Source: Pectinatus sottacetonis (GTDB taxonomy: Bacteria; Bacillota; Negativicutes; Selenomonadales; Selenomonadaceae). Taken from it: 64,000 nt of DNA. Below are positions 58,173 through 64,000 of this stretch, one piece after another. Where the stretch lies: positions 1,002,001-1,066,000 of the forward strand of contig NZ_WIQK01000001.1 of the NCBI RefSeq assembly GCF_015732155.1, read 5' to 3'. A program made the position numbers and the translations under genes. Position 1 is the stretch's first letter, and each line of letters begins with the position of its first letter. The notes under the pieces were generated by a model. The model saw only the letters and a program-made list of their open reading frames with translations, did no database searches and was not told the origin of the DNA.

Positions 58173-58922
58173 CTAATAAGCAATAGTGACATCAATATGA
58201 TTTTTTTCTAAGAGTTTTTTAATATCATCTGTAATCTTATTATCAGTAATAATTTTATCCACTTCTGAAAATCTAAACTGCAATACGACTCCTTGTTTTT
58301 GAAATTTACTGGAATCGGTTAATATTATGACCTGACGTGCTGATTCAGCCATATTATGCACAGATTCCATCCGCATCATTTCACCACTGGTAAAACCAAC
58401 TTTAGGAATAAATCCATCTGTTCCAATAAACAACTTATCAACAAAAAATTCACTGGCATACTTTTTTAACAGAGGCCCTACCATAGCTTGAGTTTCTTTT
58501 TGATACTCTCCGCCAAGCAGTATTATTCTTACATTTCCCTTATCTCTTATATACGCTGCAATAAAAGCTGAATTAGTAATAATTGTAACATCTTTTTTCG
58601 TTTCAGCTATTTGTTCGGCAAGCAGTGTACAGCTAGACCCTGACTCGATCATTATAGTTTCCCCGTCTGCAACCAGTTCTGCCGCTTTTACTGCTATTTT
58701 CATTTTGCTCTCATATCGTACTGCCAATTTATTATTTACATCATCTGCCTTGCGGCACAACGCATATCCATGTTCCCTGTCCAGAAGTCCCCGCTCCGCT
58801 AAAATATCCAAATCCTTGCGAATAGTAACCTGAGATACATTGAGCATTTCCGATAAACGATTGACTTCAATCTTTTTATACTCATTTACTAAATCAAGAA
58901 TCCTCGCATGTCTATCATTCAT
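58173..58922 (-). CDS. DeoR/GlpR-family transcriptional regulator
   Basis: 249 residues from the ATG at 58922, seven bases after AAGGAGG. An N-terminal DeoR helix-turn-helix (ILDLVNEYKKIEVNRLSEMLNVSQVTIRKDLDIL) is joined to a sugar-phosphate sensor domain (DGETIMIESGSSC, ITNSAFIAAYI, LLGGEYQKETQAMVGPL, KLFIGTDGF). It usually represses carbohydrate genes. The EIIB-like gene upstream on the same strand and its own promoter repeat are possible targets. Confidence 0.9.
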   Translation of the reverse strand: MNDRHARILDLVNEYKKIEVNRLSEMLNVSQVTIRKDLDILAERGLLDREHGYALCRKADDVNNKLAVRYESKMKIAVKAAELVADGETIMIESGSSCTLLAEQIAETKKDVTIITNSAFIAAYIRDKGNVRIILLGGEYQKETQAMVGPLLKKYASEFFVDKLFIGTDGFIPKVGFTSGEMMRMESVHNMAESARQVIILTDSSKFQKQGVVLQFRFSEVDKIITDNKITDDIKKLLEKNHIDVTIAY

Positions 58923-58941
58923 AAAAACCCCTCCTTTTACA

Positions 58942-58970
58942 AGTATAACATACGTATATTTCGTATGCAA
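58942..58970 (-). promoter_or_regulatory. Promoter and operator of the DeoR-type gene
   Basis: Minus-strand TTGCAT, 17-base spacer, TATACT. The spacer carries CATACG-N7-CGTATG (58949-58967), an inverted repeat well placed for autorepression. The leader is only about 13 bases. Confidence 0.6.
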
Positions 58971-59033
58971 AACCAATAATATATTTTTACATTATATTTA
59001 TTTTAAATAAAGTTTTTAATTAATTGTTTTCCT

Positions 59034-59092
59034 AAAAAAGGCTGCTTTCCTATTATTATGAATTTTTATAATAATAGGAAAGCAGCCTTTTA
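59034..59092. terminator. Terminator between the EIIB-like and DeoR genes
   Basis: A long hairpin with arms of about 25 bases (AAAAGGCTGCTTTCC on one side, GGAAAGCAGCCTTTT on the other); T-runs on both strands, six T on the minus strand. Confidence 0.85.
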
Positions 59093-59125
59093 AATTAATA
59101 ATCATTACCAATTATTTGAACATTT

Positions 59126-59458
59126 TTAACTTAAGCATTGTATATTACTATTATTTATATCTGCTGCCCTGCTCAATATATCTGCTGCATCCTCCTCGAT
59201 AGCCTTAGTAACTGTACGGAAAATGGTCATTCCCTTGAATCGTTCTATATCATTTATCGGTGAATCGCCTGTCATAATTATGATTTTGCTGTTAGCAATA
59301 TCCTCTTTCGTCAATTTATTATAAGTCATCACTTCCTCTTGAATTTCAATCTTCAACTGCAACTTTCTTAATTCTGCTGCTTTTGAAAGCGATTTTATTG
59401 CTCTGTATAATTCCAGTTCATTCTCTGCATTTGCCATAACCGCCGCAATAGTACCCAT
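59126..59458 (-). CDS. Fructose-type PTS EIIB-like protein lacking the active-site cysteine
   Basis: 110 residues. The fold pattern of fructose EIIB is recognisable: beta strand IAAVMA, helix ENELELYRAIKSLSKAAE, TYNKLTKEDIANSKIIIMTGD, ERFKGMTIFRTVTKAIEEDAADILSRA. The phosphorylated cysteine expected in the first loop is replaced by alanine/asparagine (MANAEN). It cannot act as a normal phosphocarrier; a regulatory role is inference. No EIIC or EIIA gene is next to it. An AAGGTGA site precedes the ATG. Confidence 0.55.
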   Translation of the reverse strand: MGTIAAVMANAENELELYRAIKSLSKAAELRKLQLKIEIQEEVMTYNKLTKEDIANSKIIIMTGDSPINDIERFKGMTIFRTVTKAIEEDAADILSRAADINNSNIQCLS

Positions 59459-59519
59459 AATATCACCTTTTCTTTATTTTCAAATGTAATTTTTCTATTT
59501 ACGAATGATTATATAATAT

Positions 59520-59548
59520 ATGATATAGTATATAGCATATATTGTCAA
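59520..59548 (-). promoter_or_regulatory. Promoter of the EIIB-like gene
   Basis: Minus-strand TTGACA, 17-base spacer, TATCAT. The 320-base gap up to 59778 also holds an A/T-rich hairpin near 59668-59720 and nothing else I can name. Confidence 0.55.
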
Positions 59549-59778
59549 TAATTGATTGTTTTTTTTCAAGAAAAACAAAAGTATAATATTGACCAAAAAT
59601 TTCTCATACCGATCTAACCTTTATCTGCTAAATTGCAGCAAATTATGTTACAATATCTAGTATATAAAAAAATCTCATTTTACAATTAATTCACCAAAAC
59701 AGCCATAAAATGAATTTTTATTTTCTTCGCGGGCAACTTGCGGAGAAAACTACAGCAAATAATTTTTTGGAGGAAACC

Positions 59779-60195
59779 ATGAACAGACTCGAAAAAGCTA
59801 CTATTCTTCACCACAAGGGATATAATTGTGCCCAAGCCACTGCTTGTGCCTTTGCTGATCAGCTTGCCATAGATGAAAAGTTACTATTTAAAATACTGGA
59901 AGGCTATGGCTCTGGTATGGCTGATACATACGGGACATGCGGCGCACTTTCTGGTGCCACAGCCGTCGTAGGCTTACTTAAAAGCACCGGAAATTTAAAC
60001 GGTCCTCCCTATTCAAAAGCAGTTACTTATCCCTTGGTAAAAAAAATCAATAATATTTTTCGCCATAAAAATGGTTCGACTATCTGCCGTGAACTACGCG
60101 GCATTACTACAAAAAACCCACTTCGTTCATGTGACGGCTGTATTCAGGATGCCGTAGCTATTCTGGAGAAAGTTCTGAAATTACCGGAAAACTAA
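59779..60195 (+). CDS. C_GCAxxG_C_C family (putative redox) protein
   Basis: 138 residues from the ATG at 59779, six bases after GGAGG; a longer frame lacks a site. The family cysteines are in GYNCAQATACAFADQ, TYGTCGALSGATAV and CRELRGI...RSCDGCIQDAV. These proteins are thought to be redox-active or cluster-binding, but no activity is established. It stands alone between divergent or distant genes. Confidence 0.85.
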   Translation: MNRLEKATILHHKGYNCAQATACAFADQLAIDEKLLFKILEGYGSGMADTYGTCGALSGATAVVGLLKSTGNLNGPPYSKAVTYPLVKKINNIFRHKNGSTICRELRGITTKNPLRSCDGCIQDAVAILEKVLKLPEN

Positions 60196-60367
60196 ACACT
60201 ATACTCTCAGTAAAAATCACAAAAATATCATAAACTTGCCACATTTTATATTTATTAACCTGTTATTATAATATTTAAAAGGATAATCTGTTGAACATTT
60301 TTGTAAAGCGAATTATTTTATCAACTAGCACAATGTGAAGATAGTAAATATATTTTTACTAAAGGAG

Positions 60368-60706
60368 ATGATACAAATAGAACGATCTTTATGGGGTGTG
60401 GAATTTTTATCAAATGTAGGAAAATTGGGAACAGGCATCGTCACACTCAATGATAATATTATTTCTGGCGGTGGTTCATTATACTATTATATCGGCAGAT
60501 ATATAATCGATGGACAAAAAGCTTTTGCAACGATAACTGTAACTAAATATGCTGCTGGTGAATCTGTATTTGGTTCTATAGCTGCTTTTAATTTAGAATT
60601 AAAGGGCATTTTCCAATCAAACTATATGTCTTTAACAGGAGTAATGATAGAAAACCCCCAATTTACTGTAAATATTAATTTAAAAAAATTACAAAATTTA
60701 ACCTGA
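60368..60706 (+). CDS. GrlR-like small protein
   Basis: 112 residues from the ATG at 60368. LWGVEFLSNVGKLGTGIVTLNDNIISGGGSLYYYIGRY and the later FATITVTKYAAGESVFGSIAAFNLELKGIF match the GrlR fold, an eight-stranded beta barrel first known from a regulator of type III secretion in enteropathogens. No secretion gene is present here, so the role is unknown. The start is odd: AAAGGAG touches this ATG with no spacer. An ATA two codons on, or a GTG at 60335, could be used instead. Confidence 0.65.
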   Translation: MIQIERSLWGVEFLSNVGKLGTGIVTLNDNIISGGGSLYYYIGRYIIDGQKAFATITVTKYAAGESVFGSIAAFNLELKGIFQSNYMSLTGVMIENPQFTVNINLKKLQNLT

Positions 60707-60708
60707 AA

Positions 60709-60745
60709 AACCGCAGGGCATAATTCCCCTGCGGTGATTTTTCTT
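60709..60745. terminator. Bidirectional terminator between GrlR-like and aldehyde dehydrogenase genes
   Basis: ACCGCAGGG / CCCTGCGGT hairpin with T-runs on both strands, between convergent genes. Confidence 0.85.
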
Positions 60746-60827
60746 TACTTCACACAGTATAGCCAGCCATTTATTCAACAAAATATTTATACCTGTACAG
60801 TAAAAAACATTAAAATCGGTCCTTATC

Positions 60828-62252
60828 TTAGCTGAAATTAAACACTACCAGTTTTTCTTCGGTTAATTCCCGTACAGCATATTCCGGACCTTCTCTACCA
60901 ATCCCACTGTCTTTTACCCCACCATAAGGCATGTTATCCATTCTGAAAGTGGACCCATCATTTATAATAACTCCGCCTGTTTCGATTTTTTCTGCACATA
61001 AGTGTGCAACAGCGAGCGAACTAGTAAATACACCTGCCTGTAAACCATAGTTAGAATCATTTACAGCTGCAATCGCATCTTCAATATTATCATAAGGCAT
61101 TATTGAAAACACTGGTGCAAATGTTTCTTTACAAATGACCTTCATCTTACTATTGGTACCTGTTAAAATCGTCGGCATAAAAAAGGCTCCTTTTCGTTTG
61201 CCGCCGACCAATAATTCTGCTCCAGCACTGACTGCTTCATTAATCCAGCTTTCAATGCGAACAGCTTCTTTTTCTGCTATCATCGGCCCGATATCAGTAT
61301 TGGTAGCAAGTGGATTACCTATCTTTAGTCCCGCTGCGTATTCTACAGCGGCCTTACAAAATTCGTCATAAATATTTTTTTGCACATATACTCTCTGACA
61401 TGATATACAAACCTGTCCCGCATTAACAAAAGCATATTTAGCACATAATTGGGCCACTTTTTTCACATATGCAATATCATCATGAACTATATTAGCTGAA
61501 TTTGAACCCAGTTCTAATGCTACTCTTCTAAACCCAGCAGCTTTTTGCAGACTTTTCCCTACTGGTACACTTCCCGTAAATGAAATCATTTTTATTCTTT
61601 CATCTTTTACCAATAAATCTCCCACCAAAGAGCCTCGCCCCATAATGAGATTTAAAAACCCATCAGGAAGTCCTGCGTCAGCGAAGGCTTCACACAATAA
61701 ATATGCTGTTAATGGCGTAGCTGAAGCTGGCTTATATATCACAGTATCTCCTGCAGCAATAGCCGGACCAATTTTATGGCAGGCAAGATTCACCGGAAAA
61801 TTAAATGGTGTTATAGCACAAACAACACCAAGCGGCATCCGTTTAGTATATGCGACACGCTTTTCGCAGCCAGGTGCCCCTTGAATAGGGACCATTTCCC
61901 CTGTCAAACGTTTTGCCTCTTCAGCAGACAAAATAAGTGTCTGGTACGCCCGCGCGATTTCACCCATAGCATCATTTATAGGCTTACCAGCTTCTTTAGA
62001 TAATATTTCAGCAAATTCATGCTGCCGCTGCATCACATTATGTGCAGCTTTCATTATAATTTCATAGCGCTGATACGGCGCAAGTTTTACCGTTTCAAAA
62101 GCTTCTTGTGCGGCATCAACAGCCATTTTTACCTCTTTTTCTCCCGCAGTAGAAATTTGCGCAAAAACTTCTCCTGTCGCCTTGTCATATACATTTTCTG
62201 TAGCTGCTGTCGGCATTTTTTTCCCATCAATAATAAGCTCATAACATTTCAT
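60828..62252 (-). CDS. Aldehyde dehydrogenase family protein
   Basis: 474 residues from the ATG at 62252, eight bases after GAGGAGG. The catalytic cysteine is Cys282 (GQVCISCQRV) and the general base Glu247 (ALELGSNSA). FTGSVPVGKSLQ is the cofactor loop and TPFNFPVNL holds the conserved Asn. The pattern resembles lactaldehyde, succinate-semialdehyde or non-phosphorylating glyceraldehyde-phosphate enzymes; the substrate cannot be decided. It could oxidise the product of the GabT-like enzyme at 6583, though the two are far apart. Confidence 0.9.
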   Translation of the reverse strand: MKCYELIIDGKKMPTAATENVYDKATGEVFAQISTAGEKEVKMAVDAAQEAFETVKLAPYQRYEIIMKAAHNVMQRQHEFAEILSKEAGKPINDAMGEIARAYQTLILSAEEAKRLTGEMVPIQGAPGCEKRVAYTKRMPLGVVCAITPFNFPVNLACHKIGPAIAAGDTVIYKPASATPLTAYLLCEAFADAGLPDGFLNLIMGRGSLVGDLLVKDERIKMISFTGSVPVGKSLQKAAGFRRVALELGSNSANIVHDDIAYVKKVAQLCAKYAFVNAGQVCISCQRVYVQKNIYDEFCKAAVEYAAGLKIGNPLATNTDIGPMIAEKEAVRIESWINEAVSAGAELLVGGKRKGAFFMPTILTGTNSKMKVICKETFAPVFSIMPYDNIEDAIAAVNDSNYGLQAGVFTSSLAVAHLCAEKIETGGVIINDGSTFRMDNMPYGGVKDSGIGREGPEYAVRELTEEKLVVFNFS

Positions 62253-62688
62253 AAAACATTCCTCCTCAAATTTGCAACGCATATTTATATTATACAAGTT
62301 CATATTTAATTCCTGCCATTCATTACATAATATATGGCGGGACAGCTTGTAAATTATCTATTTATATGATACTATTCAGTTAATATCGTACAGATGGCAT
62401 TTAATAATATTTTTCATGAGTATATTATACAACTATCATACACTAATAAAAGCTATACTGACAACGATAATAAACATTTTATCCATTATGTATTAGTGGT
62501 TTCTTATAACCGTTATATCTGCTTGGATCTTTACCGACTAAGACAGAAAGGAGTCATATTATTGTCTAAAAATCATTAAACATGCCTAGCGATATTTCTG
62601 TCGATGGCATGTATTTTTTTGTCATGAAGCATCTGAGAACGAACAAAAATTCTATTTTATCAAGTACTAAAGGAGCTGTTTTTACCAC
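62253..62688. other. Intergenic region before yhdT
   Basis: About 440 bases. It holds a ribosome-site-like AAAGGAG (62547-62553) followed by a five-codon frame (TTG at 62562, stop at 62579) and a hairpin at 62580. No clear promoter was found. Confidence 0.45.
62580..62620 (+). terminator. Terminator hairpin in the yhdT-panF leader region
   Basis: ACATGCC / GGCATGT hairpin (with an inner CGA/TCG) and seven T, about 68 bases before yhdT. With no promoter between it and yhdT it may be an attenuator. Confidence 0.65.
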
Positions 62689-62973
62689 ATGAAAAAACTT
62701 TCTTATAAGGAAAAATTCACTCAAGTTAATCGCGAAGCCCGTATAACATGTATAATAACTGCTGTCATCATAGCTTTTTGGTGGCTTACGGCTTTTGGTG
62801 TAAGTAAAGAAACAATGTTTTTTAATATGCCTTTATGGTTTATAGGTTCATGCATAGGTACTTATATTTTAGCAATAATTCTCGTTACCTTCGCCGTAAA
62901 AAAATTTTTTCTCAATTTCAACCTTGATGATGAAGATACCTCAAATAAAGAGGTGAATAAAAAAAATGCGTAG
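62689..62973 (+). CDS. yhdT: YhdT-like (DUF997) membrane protein
   Basis: 94 residues with two membrane segments (about 19-39 and 47-70) and a charged tail. FTQVNREARITCIITAVIIAFWWLTAFG is the YhdT signature. It is usually encoded just before the pantothenate symporter PanF, as here, and the two may form one transporter. It overlaps panF by eight bases. The ribosome site AAAGGAG is 13 bases from the ATG, longer than usual. Confidence 0.8.
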   Translation: MKKLSYKEKFTQVNREARITCIITAVIIAFWWLTAFGVSKETMFFNMPLWFIGSCIGTYILAIILVTFAVKKFFLNFNLDDEDTSNKEVNKKNA

Positions 62974-64000
62974 TTTCACTATATTAATTCCTTCTGCTAT
63001 TTTTTTCTTATTGCTTTTAAGTATAAGCTTTTACCTTAAACAACAGGAAAAAACTAAACGAAATATAAATTTTTCCAAAGAATATTTTATCGGTGGCAGA
63101 AGCCTAAATGGATTTGTCCTTGCGATGTCATTAATTGCCACTTATGGATCAGTAAGTTCATTTGTCGGTGGTCCCGGTGTTGCCTGGCAGAAAGGCTTTG
63201 CCTGGGTATTATTCGCTTCCGTGCAAATAGTTGCTGCTTATCTTATATTAGGCATACTGGGCAAAAAAATGGCTCTTGTTGCCCGTAAAATAGATGCTGT
63301 GACAATTATCGACCTTATCCGATACCGTTATGCCTCAAATACACTCGCCAATTTATGTGCTTTGGTCTTATTAGTATTTTTTACAACACAAATGATTGCC
63401 CAATTTATCGGCGGCGCACAAATTTTTGCTGCCGTGACCGGTATGAACTATACCACAGGATTAATATTTTTTGCTGCCGTTGTAATTATCTATACAACAA
63501 TTGGCGGTTTTAAGACAGTAGCAATAACTGATACAATATGTGCTATTATGATGCTGCTGGGCATGTTTTTTCTGGCCTATGCCATTTTACAAAAAGGCGC
63601 AGGTCTTGCCAATATAATGCATACTATACAAGTTTTTTCCAATGATAAAAACAATATCGACATGCTATCCCCTACCGCCAGCGGCACTGTCTCCATTCCC
63701 CTGTTAATGAGCCAATGGATATTGTGCGGCATAGGAACTATTGGGCTTCCTCAGTCTGCCGTACGTTGTATAAGTTATAAAGACACACAATCCGTTCACA
63801 AAGCAATGATAATTGGCACCATTGTCTGTGGTGCCATGATGGTAGGAATGCCTCTTTTAGGTGTATTAGCACGCGGCGTGATCACACAGCCGCTATCGCA
63901 GCTCGGTGGTACTACCGACAAAATAATTCCTATGCTGATTGCCAATTACATGAATCCATGGCTGGCAGGACTTACTATAATTGGTCCATTAGCAGCAACA
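62966..64000 (+). CDS. panF: Sodium/pantothenate symporter (3' end outside window)
   Basis: 345 residues are visible and the frame is still open at the window edge; full PanF is about 480. It belongs to the sodium:solute symporter family. FSKEYFIGGRSLNGFVLAMSLIATYGSVSSFVGGPG is the sodium-binding first region; TQMIAQFIGGAQIF and TIGGFKTVAITDTIC follow. It imports pantothenate with Na+. GAGGTGA within the end of yhdT serves as ribosome site. Other solutes of this family are possible, but the YhdT partner favours pantothenate. Confidence 0.85.
   Translation, partial: MRSFTILIPSAIFFLLLLSISFYLKQQEKTKRNINFSKEYFIGGRSLNGFVLAMSLIATYGSVSSFVGGPGVAWQKGFAWVLFASVQIVAAYLILGILGKKMALVARKIDAVTIIDLIRYRYASNTLANLCALVLLVFFTTQMIAQFIGGAQIFAAVTGMNYTTGLIFFAAVVIIYTTIGGFKTVAITDTICAIMMLLGMFFLAYAILQKGAGLANIMHTIQVFSNDKNNIDMLSPTASGTVSIPLLMSQWILCGIGTIGLPQSAVRCISYKDTQSVHKAMIIGTIVCGAMMVGMPLLGVLARGVITQPLSQLGGTTDKIIPMLIANYMNPWLAGLTIIGPLAAT

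Noticed and set aside
62394-62579. 61-codon Tyr-rich frame before yhdT.
   Set aside because: Its ATG has no ribosome site. Only the last five codons have one, so it is described as a possible leader instead.

Overview
The window reads as a chromosomal segment of a low-GC, didermic Firmicute of the class Negativicutes (Pectinatus or a relative is my guess; the genus is inference). The gene set and RNA switches are Firmicutes-like: tRNA-sensing T-box leaders, a fluoride riboswitch, a DUF2232/gdpP/rplI/dnaB block, and NiaR, PucR and RpiR regulators. A TonB-ExbB-ExbD energiser at the left edge implies an outer membrane. Ribosome binding sites are strong and many genes overlap by 1-40 bases.

Layout. 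1-1921: TonB (5' cut), ExbB, ExbD. 1971-4815 (minus): leuC-leuD-leuB. 5082-7944: PucR-type regulator divergent from a GabT-like aminotransferase with a hairpin leader. 8413-10805 (minus): polar amino acid ABC importer with a terminator-like leader. 11266-14871 (minus): nadA-nadB-nadC-niaR, with a palindrome at the predicted start site. 15169-19485: leuA behind a leucine T-box and ilvD behind an isoleucine T-box. 19913-22771: Mrp-type Fe-S/P-loop ATPase, Sfp-type PPTase, a small Cys-rich protein and a PHP phosphatase. 22789-25278 (minus): cobalt ECF transporter CbiM-CbiQ-CbiO. 25447-28190 (minus): gyrA and a DUF2905 protein. 28429-31119: RpiR regulator and a GH1 glucosidase. 31188-35465 (minus): amino acid permease, Ppx/GppA, TSUP exporter and a threonine-synthase-like enzyme. 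35621-39778: tRNA-Pro, HAD phosphatase, LysA, an LCP protein and a Glu-Val-Asp-Phe tRNA cluster. 39915-44190: purB, purA, two YcxB-like membrane proteins and a beta-carbonic anhydrase. 44389-47794 (minus): etfB-etfA-FAD dehydrogenase, probably an electron-confurcating lactate dehydrogenase, behind a long structured leader. 48422-48996 (minus): crcB with a fluoride riboswitch. 49149-56115: DUF2232 protein, gdpP, rplI, lonC and dnaB. 56112-57984 (minus): a group II intron lying antisense exactly at the dnaB stop codon. 58077-64000: a possible small RNA, a DeoR regulator, an EIIB-like protein without its cysteine, a C_GCAxxG_C_C protein, a GrlR-like protein, an aldehyde dehydrogenase, and YhdT-PanF (3' cut).

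Functionally the window is mainly biosynthesis (branched-chain amino acids, NAD, purines, lysine) plus core replication and signalling genes. The least explained parts are RNA-level: the etfB leader, the purB start-site hairpin, the leaders of gabT and the amino acid transporter, and the short promoter-terminator unit at 58077-58166. I saw no CRISPR array, prophage, defence island or rRNA.
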